Assembly (NCBI RefSeq): GCF_000378205.1
Contig: NZ_KB899408.1
Coordinates: 124,001-188,000, forward strand
DNA from: Sediminispirochaeta bajacaliforniensis DSM 16054
GTDB lineage: Bacteria; Spirochaetota; Spirochaetia; DSM-16054; Sediminispirochaetaceae
Reading direction: 5' to 3'
DNA: 64,000 bases
Under the pieces are notes generated by a model, which saw only the letters and a list, made by a program, of their open reading frames with translations, did no database searches and was not told the origin of the DNA. Shown one piece after another: positions 35,591-43,334 of the stretch. The position numbers were made by a program, and so were the translations under genes. Each line of letters opens with the position of its first letter. Within the stretch, counting starts at the first letter, position 1.

Positions 35591-36412
35591 TTACAGGTAG
35601 CGCTTTACGTCCCTGCCGATGACGTTGGCAATCAGCTCGATTTGGTCTTTAACGGGACTGGAATTGATCTTGCTGAAAAGGACCTCTTCAATCTGAAAGA
35701 AACCGACTGAGGCGCTCATCTCCACTGCAATTCTGATCGGCTTTTCTTCTCCCTTTTGGATTTTCACTTTCTCAATTGCAGAGGCGCTGTATTTGTGGAT
35801 GTCCCCGACATGACTTTCGGTGTTCATGCTCATGGGGATTCTCGCCCGACCCTTTTCCATATCGCATCCGTCGGCTATGAGAATAATACCAGCCTCTTTT
35901 GAGTGAATTTTTTGCTGAGCCATGTGTCCGACGATTCCCTCAAGGGCAACCGACTTGGTTATCACCTTTCGTACCGGATCGTTTGGGTAGAGCTTTTGGG
36001 TGATGGCATCGATATACGGCGCAGCGATAATCATTGAAGAGTGTTCATGGTCCTGCCGCCCGATGGTCATGCCGACATCATGGAGAAAGGCCGCCAGCAG
36101 TACCCCTACGCTGCTTTCTTCAAAGCTTCCGACCTCATCCTCTTCGAGGGAAAGCTTTACATTCGCTTCCTTAAGCAGACTCATCATGGTTAGGGCATTT
36201 AAAGCCACTTTTCGCATGTGGACCGGACCGTGGTCATTGAAGTGGAGCCTTCGAATCGAAACTGTATTTGCGTATTCCTGCATGGCATGGATTTCCTCAT
36301 CCTCGATAAGCAGTTGTAGCGTTTCTTTTGCCTTTCCTTCCGTCATGGCAAGAAGCTTTCGGTCGAGGGCACGCTCCTTTGGTGATTTTTCATTTCGTTT
36401 AATATCGTTCAT
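35591..36412 (-). CDS. HD-domain metal-dependent phosphohydrolase
   Basis: A 273-aa protein with an HD-type metal site: His ~61 in FNDHGPVHMRKVALNAL, the HD pair 111-112 in AAFLHDVGMTIGRQDHEHSS, a further His in GIVGHMAQQK and Asp in LIADGCDMEKGRARIPMS. The C-terminus (MSASVGFFQIEEVLFSKI) probably contacts the ligand or a partner. Substrate unknown; nucleotide or nucleotide second-messenger hydrolysis is the family norm. ATG 36412 directly follows a promoter -10 box at six bases. It lies convergent to the ectoine island, with no obvious terminator between. Confidence 0.83.
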   Translation of the reverse strand: MNDIKRNEKSPKERALDRKLLAMTEGKAKETLQLLIEDEEIHAMQEYANTVSIRRLHFNDHGPVHMRKVALNALTMMSLLKEANVKLSLEEDEVGSFEESSVGVLLAAFLHDVGMTIGRQDHEHSSMIIAAPYIDAITQKLYPNDPVRKVITKSVALEGIVGHMAQQKIHSKEAGIILIADGCDMEKGRARIPMSMNTESHVGDIHKYSASAIEKVKIQKGEEKPIRIAVEMSASVGFFQIEEVLFSKINSSPVKDQIELIANVIGRDVKRYL

Positions 36413-36448
36413 GATGCTAATATAATCAATTCAGAGTAGATCCGTCAG
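36413..36448 (-). promoter_or_regulatory. Leaderless-type promoter of the HD-domain gene
   Basis: CTGACG (36448-36443) and TATATT (36424-36419) are 18 bases apart on the minus strand; ATG 36412 begins after six more bases (AGCATC). No ribosome-binding site is present. Confidence 0.6.
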
Positions 36449-36461
36449 GAAAAGGGGACGA

Positions 36462-37211
36462 TTACACAGATTTTAAACGTTGGCGAAGTTGTCGCTGAAG
36501 CGAGGCATGGATATAGCGATGAAGACGCATATTCGTCTCATGATCGGGAGAATCAAACATTGCTACAAGGAGGATCGTGCCGTCCGGGAGTTTCCTTCTT
36601 AGGGAAATCGTTCCCTTCAATCCCTCGATGGCTTCTCCGATTTCCATGGTAAAAGAGTCGATCCTGGAGCCGGCAGGCAGGAGCCTTCCTTCTTCCAGGA
36701 CAAAGGAGACTCCTGCCGCACTGATGTCGGAAATCGTTCCTGTGTATATTTTTCCCCCGGAAGTAATGCGTAAGGGGGAAATTGACTGGCTGTTTGTTCC
36801 AAAACGAACGTATCTGCGTTGGCCTTTTGCTCCGCTTTCTTCAAGAAAGGCGAGAAAGGTTGAGACTGCCTTTGCTGGTGTCTCGGAAAGTGCGATCCTA
36901 TCAAATTGTGCAGGGGAATGGTGTTTTGTATGAGGGTTGAGAAGAAAAATTTCAATCTGCTGCTGGTGTAAAATCGTTTGTTGTCGGTGAGCTTCTTGCT
37001 CCAAAGCCGAGAATTCCTCGGTAAGGACGGTATCTTCGTGGATAAACACAAGAGAGTTTGGATATCCGGTAATTAGACGAATACCCTCCCTCCCCTTCGA
37101 AAGGGTATAAATTTCGTATTCCGCAACAATCGCAGCTTCGACAAGACGTTGATGAAAGATCCCTTCCGGGAAAAAATAGAAAATCTTGCGTCCTGTTCCT
37201 ATTCCTGTCAT
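36462..37211 (-). CDS. PilZ-domain protein
   Basis: A 249-aa cytoplasmic protein whose C-terminal half is a PilZ domain: the arginine motif QRRYVRFG (about residues 131-138) and DISAAGVSF (about 158-166) are the two parts that hold cyclic di-GMP in characterised PilZ proteins. The N-terminal ~100 residues include a Gln-rich helix (EQEAHRQQTILHQQQ) and resemble the YcgR-type partner domain only loosely. Its start overlaps the end of cheD by four bases (ATGA). With cheD and the soluble MCP-like gene upstream it suggests a link between cyclic di-GMP and motility. Confidence 0.82.
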   Translation of the reverse strand: MTGIGTGRKIFYFFPEGIFHQRLVEAAIVAEYEIYTLSKGREGIRLITGYPNSLVFIHEDTVLTEEFSALEQEAHRQQTILHQQQIEIFLLNPHTKHHSPAQFDRIALSETPAKAVSTFLAFLEESGAKGQRRYVRFGTNSQSISPLRITSGGKIYTGTISDISAAGVSFVLEEGRLLPAGSRIDSFTMEIGEAIEGLKGTISLRRKLPDGTILLVAMFDSPDHETNMRLHRYIHASLQRQLRQRLKSV

Positions 37212-37819
37212 TGCCTCACCTCGTTTTTACTCTCTTGGAAAAAGGAAACCACCGCTCCGTTCTTTTCCTGCTGTTTGAGCCGATCGAGATAGCCACTCTC
37301 TTCGCTTCTGATTTCCGTATCCCGTACATGCGGAAGCCTCTTCAAAAGTACTTTTCCCGTCGTCGGATCCATAATGATCTTTCTCGCCTGATTTCCCCCC
37401 ACATCGGAACTGATGATTCGTATCTTCTCCAATTCAAGATAATTAAAGGCAAAATCGATATTAGCCCTGCTGATGGAGAGGGCCTCGCTTCTGGTCGTGG
37501 CAAGCACCATTGCACCGCCGAAAACTTTGGCGACCAGCTGATTCTTCGCCGATCCCATTTTCATCAACATGTTGATCAAGAGCTCCATGGCATTCATGCC
37601 GTATTTGCCGTTCTCATCGAGATAGAAAACCCTTTTCGGCTCACCCGGAAGCATGAAATGGTTCATCCCTGCCTGCCTCTTTTGGACATCCCAGAGCACG
37701 ACCGAAACGCAGGAACCAAGGACCGTCGATATTAGAATCGATTCGCCTGTTGCATGGAAGTCGCCGGGATGAAGAAAGGCAACGTCCTTTCCTAAGCTAT
37801 GGTTATGAAGCAGATGCAC
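37208..37819 (-). CDS. cheD: Chemoreceptor glutamine deamidase CheD
   Basis: CheD deamidates glutamines of chemoreceptors and can modulate CheC phosphatase. The catalytic Cys (about 37) is in ISTVLGSCVSVVLWD and the His (about 54) in GMNHFMLPGE; the later QLVAKVFGGAMVL is also conserved. At 203 aa it has a C-terminal extension of ~40 residues (YLDRLKQQEKNGAVVSFFQE) beyond the common length. The start is GTG 37819, with AAGGGAG eight bases upstream. It follows the MCP-like gene after 11 bases, so its substrate may be that protein. Confidence 0.9.
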   Translation of the reverse strand: MHLLHNHSLGKDVAFLHPGDFHATGESILISTVLGSCVSVVLWDVQKRQAGMNHFMLPGEPKRVFYLDENGKYGMNAMELLINMLMKMGSAKNQLVAKVFGGAMVLATTRSEALSISRANIDFAFNYLELEKIRIISSDVGGNQARKIIMDPTTGKVLLKRLPHVRDTEIRSEESGYLDRLKQQEKNGAVVSFFQESKNEVRQ

Positions 37820-37830
37820 AAAGTGCTCCC

Positions 37831-39603
37831 TTAAAAAAAGGTAATCTCTCCGCCGGCGCTTCCCTCTTCAACTTCAAAACCTCCGATCTTACCGGCTACT
37901 TTTTTATGTTCGAGAATGGTGAACCGCTTGATGATGTTCTGAAAACGTTCGCTTTGAATGTTCCAGTCCTTAAGCCCATTTTGTGCCAGTTCTTTTTTGA
38001 ATTGCCTATCAAAAAGTTCTTCAATTTTGCCAAGCAAATCGGTGCTTTGTGCCAGCTCCTGTCGACATTCCGAAAGCTTTTCAAGAAGCTCTTCTGTTTC
38101 CCGGTACGTTTGAATGAACCCACTTCCAAAGGCCGAGAAATTTTCTATAACTGCTTCGATTCCATGAACCGTTGAGTTGGCATTTTCAGCGATAAGTGCC
38201 ATGTCATGCTGGAAATTGTCGGCAAAGCTTGCCTCACTTTTATACATTTCCCGATAGAAAAGAAGTGACTCCTGGGTCCGTTTAAAGAATTTATGGATGC
38301 TTTGAAGTGCATTTTCAACGGTCGAGTCGATAAAATGGGTAAGATTGGACATCTCTTCGACTGTTGCTTCCATCGATTCGAGGGCCTGCTGTTTCGCTAT
38401 TTCTATTTTTGACGCCACATTGACATTCTGGAATTGTCCGACAAGCTCGGAGAAATCGATAAAACTCTGCTGAAGAGCCCCGACTTTTTGCATGAGATTT
38501 TCACTTCGCGAGGTGATTTCCACCTTCATATCAAGAGAGGAGGCAACACTCTTACGGATTTTTGCTATGGATGCTTCCGCTTCGTTGAAGTAGGAAGAGA
38601 GCGAGGCCCCGTGGCGATAATCCCGCACATTTTGTTCAATGGAGGACATGACTCCGCCTATTCTTTCCGTCTCTCCCTTGAAAAGATTATAGCTTTGTCG
38701 AATCTGCTCAGATACATCATTAATAAGATCGGAGCAGAGACGCGGAATGGTCCTGAGAAAGACCAACTCGTCCAAAAGTTCCTCAATGCTCTCTTGTCCG
38801 CTAGGCTCTCCTTCTGTTTTCAACTCCTTGAGAGCAAGAACAACATGATCGAGAGACTGACGGATGATGTCCTGATGTTGGACCTGCTGCATGATGGTAG
38901 TAAGAGGGGCCCCTATGGTTTTCGATTCTTCGATAATATCCTTGAGAAAATCGATTGCCCCATCTGTTGCATTTCCCGCCTTCTGAAAACCCGTATCGAC
39001 AAAGTTGCCGAAATCCTGCAGCAGCTTTGTTTGTACCTCTTCAACCTTCTCCATTGCGGAAAGAAAGTTTGAAAATGCTTCGTCTATCTCCTTGCCCTCG
39101 GCGGTAAGTTCTTCGGTATATACGATTGAACGGGCCGAAATGCGTTTAAGCTCTTCAGTGATGAAGCTGAAGGCTCCTCCCGCCTTCCCCGCTTTGATTG
39201 CAACGGTCATCGCATTTAAACTAATCAGCTCCATCGACTCCGAACTTTCCCGAATATCCGAAATTCGATAGTCCAGCTCCTTGACCACCTCGATCTCTTT
39301 GCGAAGACTCTCCAGCAGCTGATCGTCCCGCAGGTGCAGGGTATTGAAAGAATCCGATGCCTCACGAAGTACCGCTTTTGTTTTTGCCAGAAGAGATGAT
39401 GCCGAGGTTGTGTTGCGAAAAGTCGCCGTCTTGGTTTTGAGGTTTTCCACCTGCAGCTCCGAGGCATTTCTTCCCTTTTCAAGCTCAGAAGAAAGCTTCG
39501 GAAAGATTCCGGCAATACCGTCGAATATGATCTCGGTATTCTTGATCACTCCGTCTATCTGTGCTGCGATATCCGTAGGAGATGTTTCGATACTCTGTTC
39601 CAT
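37831..39603 (-). CDS. Soluble MCP-like chemotaxis protein
   Basis: A 590-aa, almost wholly helical protein without a membrane segment or recognisable sensor domain. Residues ~119-158 (SMELISLNAMTVAIKAGKAG, then GAFSFITEELKRISARS) match a diverged chemoreceptor region, where NLLALNAAIEAARAGE and FAVVAEEVRKLA are usual. Here it lies near the N-terminus, followed by ~400 residues of long coiled coil. That is an inverted architecture for a receptor, so it may be an adaptor or a distant relative. ATG 39603 is chosen: a promoter -10 box ends seven bases before it. CheD and the PilZ protein follow in the same operon. Confidence 0.65.
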   Translation of the reverse strand: MEQSIETSPTDIAAQIDGVIKNTEIIFDGIAGIFPKLSSELEKGRNASELQVENLKTKTATFRNTTSASSLLAKTKAVLREASDSFNTLHLRDDQLLESLRKEIEVVKELDYRISDIRESSESMELISLNAMTVAIKAGKAGGAFSFITEELKRISARSIVYTEELTAEGKEIDEAFSNFLSAMEKVEEVQTKLLQDFGNFVDTGFQKAGNATDGAIDFLKDIIEESKTIGAPLTTIMQQVQHQDIIRQSLDHVVLALKELKTEGEPSGQESIEELLDELVFLRTIPRLCSDLINDVSEQIRQSYNLFKGETERIGGVMSSIEQNVRDYRHGASLSSYFNEAEASIAKIRKSVASSLDMKVEITSRSENLMQKVGALQQSFIDFSELVGQFQNVNVASKIEIAKQQALESMEATVEEMSNLTHFIDSTVENALQSIHKFFKRTQESLLFYREMYKSEASFADNFQHDMALIAENANSTVHGIEAVIENFSAFGSGFIQTYRETEELLEKLSECRQELAQSTDLLGKIEELFDRQFKKELAQNGLKDWNIQSERFQNIIKRFTILEHKKVAGKIGGFEVEEGSAGGEITFF

Positions 39604-39639
39604 TGCCTTTAGTATAGTTAAGCTCTTACGCGTGTGCAA
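39604..39639 (-). promoter_or_regulatory. Leaderless-type promoter of the MCP-like gene
   Basis: TTGCAC (39639-39634) and TATACT (39616-39611) are 17 bases apart; ATG 39603 follows after seven bases. An AAAGG lies only two bases from the ATG, too close to act as a normal ribosome-binding site. Confidence 0.55.
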
Positions 39640-39641
39640 GA

Positions 39642-39677
39642 AAAACGGCCGTCGCGGTGGTTCGTGACGGCCGTTTT
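39642..39677 (-). terminator. Rho-independent terminator after the MalK-type ATPase gene
   Basis: A perfect 12-bp stem (AAAACGGCCGTC at 39642-39653 with GACGGCCGTTTT at 39666-39677) continues on the minus strand into TTTTTCTT. It insulates the ATPase gene from the MCP-like promoter just beyond. Confidence 0.85.
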
Positions 39678-39702
39678 ATTTCGGATTTCAGAAAGTTTTT
39701 CC

Positions 39703-40812
39703 CTATTCTTCCTTTCTGATGGTGTTTTCGGTTTCAAGATCAAAAAAGTTGGCTTTTTCATAATTGGGAGTAAAGAATATTTGCTGGCCAACCTTAACAT
39801 TAACGTCCGGATCAAGCTTTGCAATCAGCTGATGTTTCTGTGTGTTGACCCATACCTGGGTTTCAGCGCCAAGGGGTTCTATAACACCGATTTCGCCCTT
39901 GATCGTTACGCCCTCTTTTCCCTCTGTTTCATAGGCAAGATCTTCCGGCCTGATTCCGAAAATGACCTCTTTTCCGATGTATCCCTTTTCTCTGAGAAGA
40001 TCGGCATAGACCCCTTTGATCTCAGCCTTGAAATCGGCTTCTTCCATCAGCAGTTTCTTGCCTTCTTCCACAACCTTGACAGTCATGAAGTTCATGGGAG
40101 GTGATCCGATAAAGCCTGCGACAAACCTGTTTGCGGGTTTGTTGTAAAGGGTCAGCGGATTTCCAATCTGCTGGATGATACCATTTTTCATGACAACGAT
40201 CTTGTCCGCCATGGTCATTGCTTCGACCTGGTCGTGGGTAACATAAATCATCGTTGCCTTCAGCCTGTGGTGAAGACTTGAAATCTCCGCCCTCATCTGA
40301 ACCCTCAACTTGGCATCGAGGTTTGAAAGGGGTTCGTCGAAAAGGAAAACCTTAGGCTGGCGAACAATTGCGCGTCCGACGGCGACACGCTGCCTCTGGC
40401 CACCGGAAAGGGCCTTTGGTTTTCTGTCAAGCAGTTCCTCGATGTCGAGAATTCTGGCCGCTTCCTTAACACGTTTTTCGATCTCGGCTTTATCAAATTT
40501 TCTGATTTTGAGACCGAAGGCCATGTTGTCGTATACGCTCATATGGGGATAAAGCGCGTAGTTCTGGAATACCATCGCGATGTCCCGATCTTTCGGCGGC
40601 ACATCATTTACCAGTTTACCGTCGATATAGAGTTCACCCTCGGTGATATCCTCCAAACCGGCAACCATTCGGAGCGTTGTTGATTTTCCGCAACCGGATG
40701 GTCCTACGAGAACGACAAATTCTCTGTCTTGAATGTCGATATTGGCATTGTCGACGGCCCTGACGCCGCCTTCGTAGACCTTGCCGATACCCTTCAGCTG
40801 TACTGTAGCCAT
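39703..40812 (-). CDS. ugpC: MalK/UgpC-type sugar ABC ATPase (possible shared subunit)
   Basis: Nucleotide-binding subunit for carbohydrate ABC importers of the CUT1 group, 369 aa. Walker [21 protein letters not shown]-loop [20 protein letters not shown], signature [17 protein letters not shown], Walker [13 protein letters not shown], switch His in [15 protein letters not shown], and a C-terminal regulatory OB domain ([11 protein letters not shown]). It is a single gene with its own promoter and terminator and no permease beside it. Such orphan MsmX/UgpC-type ATPases commonly energise several sugar importers; the ATPase-less system at 2125-5262 is a good candidate partner. TTGGAGG precedes the ATG. 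Confidence 0.9.
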   Translation of the reverse strand: MATVQLKGIGKVYEGGVRAVDNANIDIQDREFVVLVGPSGCGKSTTLRMVAGLEDITEGELYIDGKLVNDVPPKDRDIAMVFQNYALYPHMSVYDNMAFGLKIRKFDKAEIEKRVKEAARILDIEELLDRKPKALSGGQRQRVAVGRAIVRQPKVFLFDEPLSNLDAKLRVQMRAEISSLHHRLKATMIYVTHDQVEAMTMADKIVVMKNGIIQQIGNPLTLYNKPANRFVAGFIGSPPMNFMTVKVVEEGKKLLMEEADFKAEIKGVYADLLREKGYIGKEVIFGIRPEDLAYETEGKEGVTIKGEIGVIEPLGAETQVWVNTQKHQLIAKLDPDVNVKVGQQIFFTPNYEKANFFDLETENTIRKEE

Positions 40813-40842
40813 AGAATACCTCCAAATTATCTTATGGCTAAC

Positions 40843-40871
40843 AGAGTATTATGCTTTTAGCGAGCTGTCAA
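40843..40871 (-). promoter_or_regulatory. Candidate promoter of the MalK-type ATPase gene
   Basis: A perfect TTGACA (40871-40866) is followed at 17 bases by TACTCT (40848-40843). The -35 box is strong and the -10 box weak. The leader would be about 25 bases and includes a good ribosome-binding site. Confidence 0.45.
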
Positions 40872-40889
40872 TGAAACTTTCCCCTTTAC

Positions 40890-42239
40890 TCACTGTAACG
40901 GCTTTTGGCGATACCAGGTCTCCAGCCGTTCGGAAAGATCGGGGACTTGGTTCGGATCGTCGGCCGAGGCCTTTTCCAGGAGCCAGGGAATGATGACATC
41001 TTTTCTCATGGCGTTCCACCTGGAAGGAAGGGGCAGGGGAAAACTGAGATAGTTTTCGGGGGGGATGTGCCCTACCAGAGAAGGAAAGTACTGGGGAATG
41101 ATCTCTTCATTAATAGACGGCAATGAGGAGAAGCCGTCGGCGATGCCAAACGTCCTCATTCGCTTAAACTGGCTGGATTCGAGGAGTTTTTTCTGTGTAT
41201 CACTTTGAAAAAACCAGAGAAGAAAGGCACCTGCAGCCGGCCGGGCATCTGCGGCATTGGGAATTCCAATGAAAAGGAGATCGTCGTTGACCGGTATAAG
41301 GTCGTTCTTGGCCATCCACCGGAAATCAAGGGCACTTCGTTTTTCCGGGGCCAGGTGGAAGAAATTCCGCAGGGTCGAATAGGTAAAAAGGATTCGACCG
41401 TCGGACAATAGTTTAACCGGCGGATCGTAAAGAAAGGTGTCGATGAATTGCTGTTCCAGGTCTCGCCCCTGGTTGACGGTAGTGATCCATTCTCTGATGA
41501 AGGAGATCGCCTGATCCAGGGCCTCCTGATTCCACGTCACCTGTCCCGTTTTTTCTGCTTCTGTAAAATTGGTCCGGAAAAGAGCGGTTTTCTCATACAG
41601 CACTTCGGGGTTCCATCGCGGGGAGAATCCCATGCGGTTGAATCGACCGTCTCTGATGACGTTATATGCGGCACTTTCTTCCTGGATACTTTCCAAATTG
41701 AGGCTGAACTGCTGGTTGCCGCTTCTGGAACTCTTCAAAAAAGCGAGAGCGGGAAGATCGAAACTCACCGGGAGCAGTATGTGCTGCCCTGCTGAATTTT
41801 CCCCACGCGAAAGAAAATCTTGGTAGAAAAGGGATTGGTCCAAAAGAGGAAGGTTCGTCCGCCTCTCCACATCCCTTTCCCCCGTTGCAAAAAGGGATGC
41901 AAGGGAAGAGAACCGCTGTATGGTTTTTTCGTTGTTGAGATAGGCACCGGCAACCAGATCGGGAACCAGTTCCTGCTTATTGGTATCGATCTTCCCTTCT
42001 TCAATTTCCCGTGCGGGCTCGTTTTTGTAGACCACCTCGATTTGGTAGAGCTCCTGCGATGCGTTAAAGAGCTCGGCATAGGCGGCGAATTCGGGGCGGT
42101 TTGTCCAGAGTATCGCCGTAGAAGGGAAGCGACCGGGGTTCTTATACCAGAGAAAGAAAATCGCCGAGGCCAAAAGCAGAAACACAAGGGGCAGCATGAT
42201 GATGATAAGACGTTTACGTAAGTTTCCCGAGAATCCCAT
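40890..42239 (-). CDS. Membrane-anchored solute-binding-like protein
   Basis: A 449-aa protein with one N-terminal membrane segment (LIIIMLPLVFLLLASAIFFL) in place of a cleavable signal, then a family-1 solute-binding-like fold: ILWTNRPEFAAYAELFNASQ, VPDLVAGAY, and GRILFTYSTLRNFF. Compared with real importer proteins the sequence is diverged and it is not next to a permease. It may act as a sensor or anchored binding protein. ATG 42239 is chosen because a TTGACA/TAGAGT promoter ends seven bases before it; an upstream in-frame ATG lies beyond the promoter. It is divergent from the radical SAM gene. Confidence 0.7.
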   Translation of the reverse strand: MGFSGNLRKRLIIIMLPLVFLLLASAIFFLWYKNPGRFPSTAILWTNRPEFAAYAELFNASQELYQIEVVYKNEPAREIEEGKIDTNKQELVPDLVAGAYLNNEKTIQRFSSLASLFATGERDVERRTNLPLLDQSLFYQDFLSRGENSAGQHILLPVSFDLPALAFLKSSRSGNQQFSLNLESIQEESAAYNVIRDGRFNRMGFSPRWNPEVLYEKTALFRTNFTEAEKTGQVTWNQEALDQAISFIREWITTVNQGRDLEQQFIDTFLYDPPVKLLSDGRILFTYSTLRNFFHLAPEKRSALDFRWMAKNDLIPVNDDLLFIGIPNAADARPAAGAFLLWFFQSDTQKKLLESSQFKRMRTFGIADGFSSLPSINEEIIPQYFPSLVGHIPPENYLSFPLPLPSRWNAMRKDVIIPWLLEKASADDPNQVPDLSERLETWYRQKPLQ

Positions 42240-42306
42240 GAAGGCAACTCTACGTGGAGGCGGACGCCTTGTCAATTGCCGACGCTCCTGTGATAATGAA
42301 TCGGTG
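42237..42306. promoter_or_regulatory. Back-to-back leaderless promoters sharing one -35 heptamer
   Basis: The heptamer TTGTCAA (42269-42275) reads as TTGTCA on the plus strand and TTGACA on the minus strand. Plus: -10 GATAAT at 42292-42297, then six bases to GTG 42304. Minus: -10 TAGAGT at 42252-42247, then seven bases to ATG 42239. Both spacers are 17 bases, so polymerases on the two promoters would exclude each other. Confidence 0.65.
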
Positions 42307-43302
42307 ACCAAAAGATTTTATCGCTATAGTTCCTATCTGAAAGACCGTTACAAAGAACCTGTCTACAGGATCGGTATTGATGCGGGATTCGGATGCCCCA
42401 ACAGAAATCCGGACGGTCGGGGGGGCTGCTATTATTGTGACGAAGCTGGTTCACGGGCCGCCTACCAGGAAGCTAATGGACCGCATTCCTTCTTGCGTTC
42501 CTCATCAGGGCCGGACCCCGATGATCCTTATTGGCAAACATGGATGAAGAGACAGATCGATGAAGGAGGGACCTTCCTTTCGAATCGCTACGGAGTGCAC
42601 TCCTTTATTCTCTACGTACAGGCCTTTTCCGGAACCTGGGCACCGGTGCCGAGACTGAAGCATATCTATGATTATCTCCTCTCCCTCGCATCTTTTCGGG
42701 AGCTCATCGTCGGTACCCGTCCCGATTGTGTGGACGAAGAGGTGGTGAAGCTGCTTTCCTCTTATGCTTCCTCCCTCGATATGGATGTGTGGCTGGAGTT
42801 GGGATTGCAGAGTTATCATGATCAGACCCTTCGGCATATCGGCCGGGGGCACGACACCTCTGCCTTTGAAAGGGCCTATGAAACGGCCAGGGCCGGGGGG
42901 CTGAAATGTTCCGTTCATCTGATATTCGGGCTTCCCGGGGAAGACGACGCAATGATGGAAGAGAGTGTTTGTCGCCTGGCCCGCCTGCGGCCCGACGGGG
43001 TGAAAATTCACAATCTGCACATTGCCGAAGGAACACGGTTTGCGCAATGGTGGCGGGAAGGCCGACTGCAGGTGCCCGATACCACACACCATCTGCGGCT
43101 GGTGGCCGACGCCCTGGAGCTCTTACCCGAGACGACTGTCGTTCAGAGGGTAACCTGTGACACGCCCAAGGCCCGGCTCCTTGCTCCCGTCGATTTTGCC
43201 TCCAAAGCCCATTTCTATCGCCTTTTGGATGAAGAGCTTGAAAAACGGAATAGTTATCAGGGAAGACGATTCGCCGAATGTGAGAGAAACGCGCCGGATT
43301 GA
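42304..43302 (+). CDS. TIGR01212-family radical SAM protein
   Basis: Radical SAM protein of the TIGR01212/YhcC group, 332 aa, cytoplasmic. The cluster motif appears as FGCPNRNPDGRGGCYYC with the wide Cys spacing of the Elp3-like radical SAM group, then the family strings FILYVQAFSGTWAPV, VGTRPDCVD, LELGLQSYHDQTLRHIGRGH and CSVHLIFGLPGEDDAMM. Function of the family is not known to me. GTG 42304 is chosen because the -10 box GATAAT ends six bases before it and the ATG at 42238 lacks a ribosome-binding site. The stop overlaps the promoter of the next gene. Confidence 0.85.
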   Translation: MTKRFYRYSSYLKDRYKEPVYRIGIDAGFGCPNRNPDGRGGCYYCDEAGSRAAYQEANGPHSFLRSSSGPDPDDPYWQTWMKRQIDEGGTFLSNRYGVHSFILYVQAFSGTWAPVPRLKHIYDYLLSLASFRELIVGTRPDCVDEEVVKLLSSYASSLDMDVWLELGLQSYHDQTLRHIGRGHDTSAFERAYETARAGGLKCSVHLIFGLPGEDDAMMEESVCRLARLRPDGVKIHNLHIAEGTRFAQWWREGRLQVPDTTHHLRLVADALELLPETTVVQRVTCDTPKARLLAPVDFASKAHFYRLLDEELEKRNSYQGRRFAECERNAPD

Positions 43303-43334
43303 CAGCCCCCCTGTTTTGGCCTACAGTTAGCCTT
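43299..43334 (+). promoter_or_regulatory. Leaderless-type promoter of the unknown 522-aa gene
   Basis: A perfect TTGACA (43299-43304), which covers the stop codon of the radical SAM gene, is followed at 17 bases by TACAGT (43322-43327). ATG 43335 begins after seven more bases. Confidence 0.6.
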
